Below are positions 22,261 through 31,336 of a DNA stretch of 31,359 nt, one piece after another. Origin of the DNA: an uncultured Spirochaetales bacterium (lineage in GTDB: Bacteria > UBP6 > UBA1177); NCBI GenBank assembly GCA_902780365.1, contig CACZFE010000008.1:1-31359 (forward strand). The letters are read 5' to 3'. How positions within the stretch are numbered: the stretch's first letter is position 1; every line of letters begins with the position of its first letter. Position numbers and translations under genes: made by a program. The notes below the pieces were generated by a model. That model was given only the letters and a program-made list of their open reading frames with translations, searched no databases and was not told where the DNA came from.

Positions 22261-23754
22261 ATGAGTTTCAAATCCCAGGTTTCAGGATTTCAGAGGAATT
22301 TCTGGATCGCCAACATTATGGAGATGTTCGAGCGTCTGGCGTTTTTCTCGGTGCGTGCTGTCCTTCCGCTCTGGATGATAGCGACTGCCGACAAGCACGG
22401 TCTCGGACTTACTTTCACTGAAAAAGGGCTTATTTTCGGCGTATGGGCTGCGTGTCAGAGCCTTATTCCGATGCTGAGCGGCTCTTTTGCCAACTATCTC
22501 GGCTACCGAAAAAGTCTTTACATCGCTTTTACGACCAATGTTTTCGGCTACATTCTGATGGCGAATGCTGCTGGTTTCTGGAGCATGATGCTTGCGGGAA
22601 TCGCGGTCGGAACGGGAACCGCCATTTTCAAGCCGCCAATTCAGGGAACTGTCGCAAGTTCTGTTACTGAAGAAAACAGCTCTGTCGGATACGGAATTTT
22701 CTACTGGGTCGTAAACATCGGAGGTCTTTTAGCCCCTGTCATGGCGAGCACTCTGCGCGGAAACGACGCCGACGGCTACACCTGGAGCTACGTTTTCTAC
22801 GCGGCGGCGATAGTAACTGCCTGCAACTACATTCCGGCAACTTTCCTCTTCAAAGAGCCAGACAAATTAAAGGCTACAAAATCCGCGAAAGATGCCCTCA
22901 ATGACACCTGGACTGCGCTGAAAGACAAGGATTTCATGATTTTCCTGCTTATTTTCAGCGGTTTCTGGCTCATGTTCATGCAGCTTTGGGATCTTTACCC
23001 GAATTTCATCGACCAGTGGACCGACAGCCGCGCTCTGGCAAAGATCCTGCCTTCGTTCATGACCGACAACGGCAGCGTCAAAGCGGAACAGTTCATCAAC
23101 ATAAATTCGCTCTGCATCGTCCTTTTTGTCGTTCCGTGGAGCGTGGTCACAGGCAAATTCCCGCGTCTTGTCGCAATAACGGCCGGAATATGCCTCACAA
23201 CTATAGCCTTTTTCTGTGCCGGTATCACGATGGCGGGTGTTGTGACAGCGATCTGCATAGCGTTTTTCAGTCTCGGCGAAATGACCTGCTCGCCCAAATT
23301 CAGCGAATACATCGGCGTAAACGCCCCTGCCGACAAAAAAGCTCTTTACATGGGACTTTCGAACATTCCGTTCGCAGTCGGCTGGATCGTCGGAAACGTC
23401 GTTTCGGGCCCGCTTTACGATGCTTTCGCCAACAAACTTCAGATCACGAAGCAGTATCTTCTGGAAGTCAAAAAGGTTCCGCTTGAAACGCTTGTGAAAG
23501 TCGTTGACGACTATAAAGCAGCAAATCCGGACAACCTTCTGCCCGAAACCATCGCGAAAATGAATATCGATACATTCGACTTTTTCCCGTATTTTCAGGA
23601 ACTTACAGGACTTGACAAATATGCTGCCAACCAGCTTCTCTGGGACGCCTACGCTCCGTGGAAAATCTGGATCGTCCTCTCATCTTTCGGCATTCTTTCG
23701 ATTGCGGCGATGCTTCTCTACAACCGCCACAAAAGCAAAATAAACGCAAAATAG
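22261..23754 (+). CDS. POT/PTR2-type MFS transporter (oligopeptide:H+ symporter family)
   Basis: 497 residues with about 12 membrane spans. The first helix carries the POT-family E-x-x-E-R motif in EMFERLAFFSVRAVLPLW, and the family GTGTAIFKPPIQG region follows in helix 4. POT carriers import di- and tripeptides, nitrate or related compounds with protons. A soluble insert (about 405-455) before the last helix is longer than usual. Its substrate cannot be read from sequence. GAGAGG lies 6 nt before the ATG. It appears to be monocistronic: the DUF4143 element lies upstream and a terminator-like hairpin at 23778-23808 follows. It resumes the ordinary, non-accessory gene order. Confidence 0.8.
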   Translation: MSFKSQVSGFQRNFWIANIMEMFERLAFFSVRAVLPLWMIATADKHGLGLTFTEKGLIFGVWAACQSLIPMLSGSFANYLGYRKSLYIAFTTNVFGYILMANAAGFWSMMLAGIAVGTGTAIFKPPIQGTVASSVTEENSSVGYGIFYWVVNIGGLLAPVMASTLRGNDADGYTWSYVFYAAAIVTACNYIPATFLFKEPDKLKATKSAKDALNDTWTALKDKDFMIFLLIFSGFWLMFMQLWDLYPNFIDQWTDSRALAKILPSFMTDNGSVKAEQFININSLCIVLFVVPWSVVTGKFPRLVAITAGICLTTIAFFCAGITMAGVVTAICIAFFSLGEMTCSPKFSEYIGVNAPADKKALYMGLSNIPFAVGWIVGNVVSGPLYDAFANKLQITKQYLLEVKKVPLETLVKVVDDYKAANPDNLLPETIAKMNIDTFDFFPYFQELTGLDKYAANQLLWDAYAPWKIWIVLSSFGILSIAAMLLYNRHKSKINAK

Positions 23755-23777
23755 CCTTAAAAACACTGGAAAACAAC

Positions 23778-23808
23778 TCTCTTTTGTGATAAGAGATACA
23801 AGTTTTTT
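23778..23808 (+). terminator. Probable terminator after the POT transporter
   Basis: TCTCTT (23778-23783) pairs with AAGAGA (23791-23796) around a 7-nt loop, and a run of six T begins 7 nt later. The stem is AT-rich, so its strength is uncertain. Confidence 0.45.
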
Positions 23809-23831
23809 GTTTTATCTAAATGGAGAAAAAA

Positions 23832-25145
23832 ATGGAGATCAGGATCTCAAAAGAAGAAATTCTGAACGGCGATATTTCCCAGATAAAGTCATGTATCGAA
23901 AAAATCGCGCCGGATAGCAGGCTCTCCGCAGAAAACGAAAACAATATCTCCATAAAATTCGATAAGTTAAGTGCTTTTGACCTTTCAAATAAACTTCAGG
24001 ACGAACAGTATAAAGCATGGTTTAAAAAGCTTGATGCCGAATTTCCGTATCTCACTTTCTTTCTTAACAAGCAGTCAAAAACACTAATGTTTTTCATTAT
24101 GGGAAACATTAATTTCACCATAGACGACCAGAACAACATCAACTTCGACGAGACATCAAGAAAACATTATATCCGAAACAGGATACCTCCTGTCAGAATT
24201 TTCTGTGTCAGGCACAACATCGAATATAAAAACGCAATCCACAACCTTGTGGCGTTCGAACCCGATATGCAAAAAGCGGCTCCTCAGAAAATCAGAGTGG
24301 AAGATCTGCTTATGAAATACGGCTCCATCGCCTATATTTCGGAGCAAAGAGAGTATGTCCTTTCAATTCTGACAAGAGAAATACCCAGCAAAATCAATAT
24401 TAATGGTGTCTTCTACACTGACAAGAACTGTGCTCAGCCCTTTTTCACAGTGTTTATGAAAGAAGATGACCGGAAAACTCAATACACGGTGCATTCCCAG
24501 GTTTCCCAGCGCGAGACCGAGGAATATTTAAAACAGACTCCTGAAGTACGTATTCTTGTAGTCTTCAAAAATGACGACGGCCAGCTTTCCGCCTTCCCGA
24601 AAATCACAATAAAAGTTGTAATGTCAACTAAAGAGCAGATCGAGGAGCAGAAACTGCTTTTCATGGAAAGCGGAAACGCTCAGGAAGAACCCGTACAACC
24701 CGAAGAAAACAAAAAAGAACTTTCTCCCGCACCTGAGCCGGAACCGGAAACTCCTGCTCCCGAAAAACCGCAGCCGCAGGAAGTAAAAGAAACGAAAAAA
24801 GAGAGTCCTGCACCAGAGCCCAAAACATCGGAAATTCCCGAAACACCGAAAGAACCGGAAGAATTTGACGATCCGGACAAGACCCTTCCGATCGCCGATG
24901 TCGTCGAGACACAGGAAACCGCGGAAAAAAGCGTGCAAAAAGCCGTTGAGGAAACCGTTCCCGAAAACGAAACTCCCGAAGAAAAAATCGCGAGACTGGA
25001 AAGAAAGATCGCGGAACTCGAAGAAACGATAAGGCAGAAGGACAATCTGATAAAAGCGAAGGATAACATTATCGAAGAATATGAAAAGGCGATAAACCAG
25101 AAACGCTCCTTTCTCAAAGACTTTTTTAAGAGAATGTTCAAGTGA
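23832..25145 (+). CDS. Uncharacterised protein with Pro/Glu-rich linker and C-terminal coiled coil
   Basis: 437 residues, not recognised. Residues about 1-275 are predicted mixed alpha/beta with no known motif. About 285-365 is a low-complexity linker rich in Pro, Glu and Lys (PAPEPEPETPAPEKPQPQ and similar). About 380-425 is a heptad-like coiled coil (EEKIARLERKIAELEETI), and the last 15 residues (QKRSFLKDFFKRMFK) form a basic amphipathic helix that could touch a membrane. No signal peptide is visible. I start at ATG 23832 because GGAG lies 6 nt before it; the ATG at 23820 has no ribosome site. Its TGA overlaps the GTG of the next gene, showing coupling with the metallo-hydrolase. Confidence 0.65.
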   Translation: MEIRISKEEILNGDISQIKSCIEKIAPDSRLSAENENNISIKFDKLSAFDLSNKLQDEQYKAWFKKLDAEFPYLTFFLNKQSKTLMFFIMGNINFTIDDQNNINFDETSRKHYIRNRIPPVRIFCVRHNIEYKNAIHNLVAFEPDMQKAAPQKIRVEDLLMKYGSIAYISEQREYVLSILTREIPSKININGVFYTDKNCAQPFFTVFMKEDDRKTQYTVHSQVSQRETEEYLKQTPEVRILVVFKNDDGQLSAFPKITIKVVMSTKEQIEEQKLLFMESGNAQEEPVQPEENKKELSPAPEPEPETPAPEKPQPQEVKETKKESPAPEPKTSEIPETPKEPEEFDDPDKTLPIADVVETQETAEKSVQKAVEETVPENETPEEKIARLERKIAELEETIRQKDNLIKAKDNIIEEYEKAINQKRSFLKDFFKRMFK

Positions 25146-25906
25146 CGACTGTAATTTTCAACGGAACGGGCTCATCCACCGGAGTCCCGCAGCTTTTCTG
25201 CGACTGCGATGTCTGCAAACTGACAGACGAACGCAATCGCCGCACTCGTTTTTCGATGACTTTGATTGAGGATGAAACCGTCCTTCAGATAGATTTTCCC
25301 TACGAAATCAGGCAGCAGCTTTTGAGATCACAAGTCTCGCATATCGATGCAGGCTGGCTGACGCACGCCCACAGCGACCATTTCGCCGGGATCGACGACA
25401 TGAGGATGGCTTCGTTCAGAAAAGACGAGCCCCTCCCATTTTTTATCAGCCGCGAGACTTTTGAGATCGCGCAGAAACGCTTTCCTTACTTGTTTTTTGA
25501 GAACGAATACCTCCCCCGCCCTTTTCTGAAGCCGGTTTTTGTAGAAAAAGAACCTGTGCAGTTCAGAAATATGACTCTTCTGCCGATCCGTCACAAGCAC
25601 GGAGAAACAGTCGTAACGAGCCTCCGTTTCAAGGATTTTGCCCTTCTCGCTGACATAAATTCAATAGAACCTGCCGAACTCGACAAAGCCAAGGGCGTCA
25701 AACTGCTGGCAATTTCATCGACAGTCTGGAAAAAGAAGCACCCGACCCACTTCAGTTTCGAGGAAATACTCGACATCATCAAGTATCTTGCGCCTGAAAG
25801 AGCATATCTCACTCACATGAACCACACTTTCGACTATTCGGAGACCTTGAAAAAGCTGCCGGAAAACGTTCTGCCGGCCGTTGACGGATTAAAAATAGAG
25901 GTGTGA
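25142..25906 (+). CDS. Metallo-beta-lactamase-fold hydrolase, PhnP-like
   Basis: 254 residues. GTGSSTGVP near the N-terminus, a C-x-C-x2-C zinc-type cluster (C20, C22, C25) and the metal-binding motif THAHSDHFAGIDD (H75, H77, D79, H80), with later ligands in LLADINS and YLTHMNH, are typical of PhnP-type phosphodiesterases, which hydrolyse cyclic phosphate esters, and related enzymes. The start is GTG 25142: it overlaps the upstream TGA by 4 nt and keeps the conserved GTGSS strand. The Lgt-like gene begins after it with almost no gap. Without phn genes nearby the natural substrate is open. Confidence 0.78.
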   Translation: MTTVIFNGTGSSTGVPQLFCDCDVCKLTDERNRRTRFSMTLIEDETVLQIDFPYEIRQQLLRSQVSHIDAGWLTHAHSDHFAGIDDMRMASFRKDEPLPFFISRETFEIAQKRFPYLFFENEYLPRPFLKPVFVEKEPVQFRNMTLLPIRHKHGETVVTSLRFKDFALLADINSIEPAELDKAKGVKLLAISSTVWKKKHPTHFSFEEILDIIKYLAPERAYLTHMNHTFDYSETLKKLPENVLPAVDGLKIEV

Positions 25907-25907
25907 A

Positions 25908-26738
25908 ATGATAAACTGGCTTTCCGGTGGAGTCGTAAACATCGCCCGATATGTCACTCCGGTCCTTTTTCTGATCGATGTGCTTATATGGTTTCTGCTG
26001 GTGAAAAAAAACACCGGTATCCGCAAAAACAGAAAAATCCTTATCAAAACCGGCTTGATTTCCCTTGCCGGTGCAGCCATAGCTCCGCTTCTCATCATTC
26101 TGGTTTCGGGGAACCTCTTTCCGTTTCTTTCCTCTTCTTGGAAAGTGATCCAGAAAATAGACAGTTTCGCCTCGTTCAAAGCTGTTTTAACTATGGCATT
26201 CAAAGGCTTTTCGATAACCGGCGGCATTCTGATTCTTTCAATAGTCCTTCTGTTTTGCGTGAAGGATGCCAAAAAACTTACTTTCGCGATCCTTTACCCC
26301 TTCCCGCTTTTCGCCGCGCTGACAAGAATAAACTGTTTCCTTGAAGGGTGCTGCTTCGGTAAACTTTACAGCGGAATTTTTGCGATAACCTACCCGCCGG
26401 CAAGCCTTGTATCAAAACAGCAGTATATGAAGAGGCTCCTGCCGTCACGTTATGTCGAGTCGCTTCCGGTACATCCGGTGCAGCTTTATATCATTGTATC
26501 GATGCTTCTGCTTTTCATCTCGGTTGTCCTCATGAACAGATTCAAGGTGAAAAAGAACATTATTGCCGGAACAGTGCTTTCAGGATATGGATTTTTTAAT
26601 TTTATCATCGAGTTTTTACGCGAGGAACCCCTTGCGTTCAAATTTGTCACAATGGGTCAACTTATTGAATTTGTTCTGTTTTTATTGGGTCTTTACCTCA
26701 TTTTCAAAGTTAAGGAAGAAGAAATTTACGAAAAATAA
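25908..26738 (+). CDS. Divergent prolipoprotein diacylglyceryl transferase (Lgt) family protein
   Basis: 276 residues with about seven membrane spans. Lgt landmarks are present in order: GFSITGG (in place of the usual G-x-S-x-H/Y-GG), RINCFLEGCCFGK, PVHPVQLY, and the C-terminal FIIEFLREEP with its arginine. Lgt moves diacylglycerol from phosphatidylglycerol to the lipobox cysteine of prolipoproteins in the inner membrane. The double-cysteine and the missing histidine put it in the divergent branch of the family, so either a true Lgt of this lineage or a paralogue is possible. GAGG lies before the ATG, one nt after the hydrolase stop. Confidence 0.7.
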   Translation: MINWLSGGVVNIARYVTPVLFLIDVLIWFLLVKKNTGIRKNRKILIKTGLISLAGAAIAPLLIILVSGNLFPFLSSSWKVIQKIDSFASFKAVLTMAFKGFSITGGILILSIVLLFCVKDAKKLTFAILYPFPLFAALTRINCFLEGCCFGKLYSGIFAITYPPASLVSKQQYMKRLLPSRYVESLPVHPVQLYIIVSMLLLFISVVLMNRFKVKKNIIAGTVLSGYGFFNFIIEFLREEPLAFKFVTMGQLIEFVLFLLGLYLIFKVKEEEIYEK

Positions 26739-26752
26739 TTTGCGGAGGAACT

Positions 26753-28399
26753 ATGCTGCCGAAAAACAATCCGACAAAACTTAAATCCTGGGAAACGCTT
26801 GAAAACATCAAGAAAAGCCGCTCTTTCGATTTAAGAAAACTTTTTAAGGAAAATCCCGGAAGAGCTGATGATTTTTCGGTTTCCTTAGATGATATTTTTC
26901 TCGATTATTCCAAAAATCTTATCGACAAGGAAGTCATGCAGGCTCTGCTCGATCTTGCGGAAGAAGCAGGTTTGAAAGAGGGGATCAATGCGATGTTCCG
27001 CGGCGAAAAGATAAACGAGACCGAAAAAAGAGCCGTGCTGCACACAGCTCTCCGCGATTTTTCGGATGATCCGATAATGGTTGACGGCCGCAACGTCAAA
27101 GACGACATCAGGCGCGTTCAAAACAGGATGAAAGCCTTTGCTGACAAGGTTTCAAACAAAAAATGGCTCGGTTTTTCGGGAAAACCGGTGACCGACATCG
27201 TAAACATCGGGATCGGCGGCAGCGACCTCGGCCCTGTGATGGTTACGGAAGCTCTGAAACCCTTTTGGAAAGTGGGTTTGCGGGTATTTTTCGTTTCGAA
27301 TATAGACGGCACGCACATTGCCGAAACTTTAAAGAAACTTAATCCTGAAACAACACTTTTCCTGATCGCGTCAAAGACTTTCACGACTCTTGAAACGATG
27401 ACCAACGCAAACACTGCGAAAAAGTGGTTTCTGGAAAACGGCGGCTCGGAAAACGATATCGCAAAGCACTTTGCGGCCCTTTCGACCAATAGGAAAGCCG
27501 TAACAGAGTTCGGTATCGACCCGGAAAATATGTTTGAATTCTGGGATTGGGTAGGCGGAAGATACTCGCTCTGGAGTGCAATAGGCTTAAGTATCGCCTG
27601 CGTTATCGGATATGAAAATTTTGAAGAGCTTCTAAAAGGTGCATACGCGGCGGACAGGCACTTTAAAACCGCGCCATTTGAAAAGAATATCCCTGTGATT
27701 TTAGGGCTTTTAGGGATTTGGTACAACAATTTTTTCGGCGCAGAGACTCACGCGATACTTCCTTACGATCAGTATATGCACCGTTTTGCAGCATATTTGC
27801 AGCAGGGTGACATGGAATCGAACGGAAAAAGCACCGACAGAACGGGAAAACCTGTCGGCTACCAGACTGGTCAGATAATCTGGGGAGAACCCGGTACGAA
27901 CGGGCAGCATGCCTTTTATCAGCTTATCCATCAGGGCACGAAGCTGATCCCTGCAGATTTTATCGCACCTGCGGTTTCGCACAACCCTGTCGGAGACCAT
28001 CATGTAAAGCTGCTTGCAAACTTTTTTGCCCAAACTGAAGCGCTTATGAACGGAAAAACTGCCGAAGAAGCAAAAACCGAGCTTGAAAAAGCGGGAAAAT
28101 CGCCGGAAGAGATCGAAAAGCTCCTTCCGTTCAAGGTTTTCACTGGGAACAGGCCGACAAATTCGATACTTGTCAAAAAGATCACGCCGCACACTCTAGG
28201 GGCACTTATCGCGATTTATGAGCACAAAATCTTCACTCAAGGGCTGATCTGGAATGTTTTCAGCTTTGACCAGTGGGGAGTCGAACTCGGAAAACAGCTG
28301 GCAACAAAGATCCTGCCTGAACTTGAAAACTTGGAAAAAATTTTTTCACATGATCCCTCGACTAATAATTTGATAAATAAATTTAAGGAGTTGAGATGA
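26753..28399 (+). CDS. pgi: Glucose-6-phosphate isomerase
   Basis: 548 residues, the normal length. VNIGIGGSDLGPVMVTEAL, then SKTFTTLETM, the WDWVGGRYSLWSAIGLS signature and the C-terminal GEPGTNGQHAFYQLIHQG active-site segment are all present and intact. It interconverts glucose-6-phosphate and fructose-6-phosphate in glycolysis. GGAGG lies 4 nt before the ATG. Its stop overlaps the galE start (ATGA), so central sugar metabolism and UDP-galactose formation are coupled here. Confidence 0.95.
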   Translation: MLPKNNPTKLKSWETLENIKKSRSFDLRKLFKENPGRADDFSVSLDDIFLDYSKNLIDKEVMQALLDLAEEAGLKEGINAMFRGEKINETEKRAVLHTALRDFSDDPIMVDGRNVKDDIRRVQNRMKAFADKVSNKKWLGFSGKPVTDIVNIGIGGSDLGPVMVTEALKPFWKVGLRVFFVSNIDGTHIAETLKKLNPETTLFLIASKTFTTLETMTNANTAKKWFLENGGSENDIAKHFAALSTNRKAVTEFGIDPENMFEFWDWVGGRYSLWSAIGLSIACVIGYENFEELLKGAYAADRHFKTAPFEKNIPVILGLLGIWYNNFFGAETHAILPYDQYMHRFAAYLQQGDMESNGKSTDRTGKPVGYQTGQIIWGEPGTNGQHAFYQLIHQGTKLIPADFIAPAVSHNPVGDHHVKLLANFFAQTEALMNGKTAEEAKTELEKAGKSPEEIEKLLPFKVFTGNRPTNSILVKKITPHTLGALIAIYEHKIFTQGLIWNVFSFDQWGVELGKQLATKILPELENLEKIFSHDPSTNNLINKFKELR

Positions 28400-29424
28400 A
28401 TATTCTGGTAACAGGCGGTGCCGGATACATCGGCTCGCATACTGTAGTTGAGCTTGTAAACGCAGGACACAGCGTTGTTATCGTCGATAACTTTTCGAAC
28501 TCAAAACCCGAGGCAATAGCAAGAGTTGAGCAGATCACTGGCGCAAAAATCAGATTTTATGAAGCAGATATCCGCGACAAAGAGGCTTTGACAAAAATAT
28601 TTTCGGAAAACTGTTTTGACTGCTGTATCCACTTTGCAGGGTTCAAAGCGGTAGGCGAATCAGTTGTAATGCCGTGGAAATACTACGAAAATAATATATA
28701 TGGGACTTTGGTCCTGCTTGATGTTATGCGCAGTTTCGGCTGCAAAAACATAATTTTCAGTTCTTCAGCAACCGTTTACGGCGATCCGGCGTTCGTTCCG
28801 ATCACTGAAGAATGTCCGAAAGGAAAATGCACAAACCCCTACGGTCAGACCAAATCTATGCTCGAAGAGATTCTTATTGATTTCCATACTGCCGACATCA
28901 AAACGAACGATCCGAACCCGTGGAATATCGTGCTTCTCCGCTACTTCAACCCCGTCGGAGCGCACAAATCGGGGCTTATCGGCGAAGATCCGAAAGGAAT
29001 CCCGAATAATCTCATGCCTTACATCACGCAGGTAGCAGCGGGTAAACTCGACCATCTCACAGTTTTCGGAAACGACTACAAAACTCACGACGGCACCGGA
29101 GTGAGAGACTATATCCATGTCGTTGATCTCGCGAAAGGCCACGTCAAAGCGCTTGCAGCAATCGAAAAAAAGTGCGGAGTCGCAATTTACAACCTGGGAA
29201 CAGGCACCGGTTACAGCGTTCTGGATATAGTTCACGCCTTTGAAGAGGCAAACGGTCTCAAGATTCCGTACGAAATCGGTCCGCGCCGCCCTGGCGACAT
29301 CGCGCAGTGCTATTCTTCACCGAAAAAAGCCGAAAACGAACTTGGCTGGACTGCGGAAAACGGCATCGTCGAAATGTGCCGCGACAGCTGGAACTGGCAG
29401 AAAAACAACCCGAACGGCTATTAA
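28396..29424 (+). CDS. galE: UDP-glucose 4-epimerase
   Basis: 342 residues, an SDR enzyme. The NAD-binding GGAGYIGSH is at 7-15, the catalytic-site SSSATVYG and Y-x3-K in YGQTKSM follow, and LLRYFNPVGAH and GTGVRDYIHV are typical of GalE. It interconverts UDP-glucose and UDP-galactose for surface glycan synthesis, which fits the WlbA-like and O-antigen-ligase-like genes elsewhere in the window. AAGGAG lies upstream, within the end of pgi. Confidence 0.95.
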   Translation: MNILVTGGAGYIGSHTVVELVNAGHSVVIVDNFSNSKPEAIARVEQITGAKIRFYEADIRDKEALTKIFSENCFDCCIHFAGFKAVGESVVMPWKYYENNIYGTLVLLDVMRSFGCKNIIFSSSATVYGDPAFVPITEECPKGKCTNPYGQTKSMLEEILIDFHTADIKTNDPNPWNIVLLRYFNPVGAHKSGLIGEDPKGIPNNLMPYITQVAAGKLDHLTVFGNDYKTHDGTGVRDYIHVVDLAKGHVKALAAIEKKCGVAIYNLGTGTGYSVLDIVHAFEEANGLKIPYEIGPRRPGDIAQCYSSPKKAENELGWTAENGIVEMCRDSWNWQKNNPNGY

Positions 29425-29552
29425 GACTGCATCACGGACCTTTGCCGGATCAGGAACTTTCAACATCAGCAAAAACGACAATTTGCAAAATAATTTATTA
29501 TTATTAAACTCTTGCGGTTTTTTTGGTTTTTTAACTTTTTTTGGAGGATAAA

Positions 29553-30845
29553 ATGTTGAATCTGAAGTACATCCCGAGCGTTGACCCGGAAGTTGCAGCC
29601 ATCATCGAAAAAGAAGCAGAGAGACAGGAAGGCGGTCTTGAACTTATCGCCAGCGAAAACTTTACAAGCAACGCTGTTATGGAAGCGCAAGGTTCGCTGC
29701 TGACCAACAAATATGCCGAAGGTTATCCGAAAAAGAGATACTACGGCGGTTGCGAAGTTGTTGACCAGGTCGAAAAACTTGCGAAAGAGAGAGCTTGCGA
29801 ACTTTTCGGCGCAGAATGTGCGAACGTTCAGCCCCACAGCGGTTCCCAGGCAAATATGAGCGTTTACTTCACCGTCTGCAAACCCGGTGACACGGTTCTC
29901 GCTATGAACCTCAACCACGGCGGCCACCTCACTCACGGCAGCCCGGTAAACTTCTCCGGAAAACTTTACAACATCGTTCCCTACGGCGTTGCGAAGGAAA
30001 CCGGCAGGATCGACTACGACGAAATGGAAAGACTTGCAGTTGAGCATAAACCGAGAATGATCCTTGCAGGCGCTTCGGCTTATCCGAGGATCATCGACTT
30101 CAAAAGAATCCGCGAGATCTGCGACAAAGTCGGCGCGATCATGTGGGTCGATATGGCTCACATTGCCGGTCTCGTAGCTGCAGGACTTCATCCGAGTCCA
30201 GTTCCTTACTGCGATTTCGTAACTTCGACGACCCATAAAACTTTGAGAGGCCCGAGAAGCGGTCTTGTTCTCGCGAAGAAAGAATACGAGAAAGACCTCA
30301 ACTCAGCTGTATTCCCCGGAATGCAGGGCGGCCCGCTTATGCATGTCATCGCTGCAAAGGCTGTATGCTTCAAAGAAGCGCTTGATCCGAGCTTCAAAGT
30401 CTACATGACACAGGTTGTCAAAAACGCAGCTGCAATGGCTGACGAATTCAACAAAATGGGCTACAACCTTGTTTCGGGCGGTACCGACAACCACCTGATG
30501 CTCATCGACCTTAGAAACAAAGGCAAAACCGGCAAAATCGTCGAAAAGGCTCTTGACAAGGCTCACATCACCGTCAACAAGAACATGGTTCCCTTCGACG
30601 ACCAGTCTCCTTTCATCACGAGCGGTATCCGCGTAGGAACTCCTTTCCTCACCACAAGAGGTCTCAATGAAGACGATGTCCGCCACGTTGCAAGACTTAT
30701 GGACAAAGTCATCATGAACATCAAAAGCAACGAGTTCAACCCGAAAATCGGTATTGACGACAGCATCATCGACAGCAAAGTTATTGAAGAAGTTCACAAT
30801 GAAGTTGTCGAAATCTGCAAAAAATACCCGCTCATCAACAGATAG
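29553..30845 (+). CDS. glyA: Serine hydroxymethyltransferase
   Basis: 430 residues, the normal length. LELIASENFTS, NKYAEGYPKKRYYGGCEVVD and the PLP-lysine segment TSTTHKTLRGPRSG are intact, as is the C-terminal GIRVGTPFLTTRG. It makes glycine and methylene-tetrahydrofolate from serine. Start at ATG 29553, with GGAGG (29543-29547) 5 nt upstream; the in-frame TTG at 29541 overlaps that site. A pyrimidine-rich tract lies just before the ribosome site. The nrdR gene follows, a gene pair seen in many bacteria. Confidence 0.95.
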   Translation: MLNLKYIPSVDPEVAAIIEKEAERQEGGLELIASENFTSNAVMEAQGSLLTNKYAEGYPKKRYYGGCEVVDQVEKLAKERACELFGAECANVQPHSGSQANMSVYFTVCKPGDTVLAMNLNHGGHLTHGSPVNFSGKLYNIVPYGVAKETGRIDYDEMERLAVEHKPRMILAGASAYPRIIDFKRIREICDKVGAIMWVDMAHIAGLVAAGLHPSPVPYCDFVTSTTHKTLRGPRSGLVLAKKEYEKDLNSAVFPGMQGGPLMHVIAAKAVCFKEALDPSFKVYMTQVVKNAAAMADEFNKMGYNLVSGGTDNHLMLIDLRNKGKTGKIVEKALDKAHITVNKNMVPFDDQSPFITSGIRVGTPFLTTRGLNEDDVRHVARLMDKVIMNIKSNEFNPKIGIDDSIIDSKVIEEVHNEVVEICKKYPLINR

Positions 30846-30877
30846 TCCTTTTTCATAAATTTTTTCAGAGTATCAAA

Positions 30878-31336
30878 ATGAGATGTCCATACTGCGGTTC
30901 CGTCAGAGATAAAGTCATTGATTCACGTTCCACGAAAGATGACTGTGAAATCAGAAGACGGCGCGAGTGCGAAGAGTGCGGCGGCAGATTCACGACTTAT
31001 GAAAGAATCGAGGAAATCATGCCTGTCGTTAAAAAGAAAAACGGCGAAAGAGAGCCTTACGACCGCAACAAAATCAAAAAAGGGCTTATGATTTCGTGTC
31101 AGAAACGCCCTGTTTCGGCCGAAACGATCGACCTTATGATCGACAAGATCGAAAAGGAACTTCAGGCTTACGAGAAAAAAGAGGTCGAAACGAGTTTCAT
31201 CGGTGATCTCGTCATGAACGAGCTGAAAGAGGTCGACAAAGTCGCTTTCATCCGCTTCGCATCAGTCTACAAAGAGTTCGGTGAACCTAAAGACTTCATC
31301 GCAAAAGCTAACGAAGTCCGCGAAGAAAAAAAGTGA
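30878..31336 (+). CDS. nrdR: Transcriptional repressor NrdR
   Basis: 152 residues, full length. The N-terminal zinc ribbon has C3, C6, C31 and C34 with the FTTYER end, and the ATP-cone domain (about 49-139) follows with VVKKKNGEREPYDRNKIKKG. NrdR senses dATP/ATP and represses ribonucleotide reductase genes. No good ribosome site is visible before the ATG (only weak CAGAG), so translation may depend on glyA, 32 nt upstream. No NrdR box was noticed in the window. Confidence 0.93.
   Translation: MRCPYCGSVRDKVIDSRSTKDDCEIRRRRECEECGGRFTTYERIEEIMPVVKKKNGEREPYDRNKIKKGLMISCQKRPVSAETIDLMIDKIEKELQAYEKKEVETSFIGDLVMNELKEVDKVAFIRFASVYKEFGEPKDFIAKANEVREEKK

Noticed and set aside
29483..29507. Promoter for glyA (TTGCAA / TATTAA)
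   Set aside because: The spacing is only 13 nt and alternatives at 16-18 nt have poor -10 hexamers.
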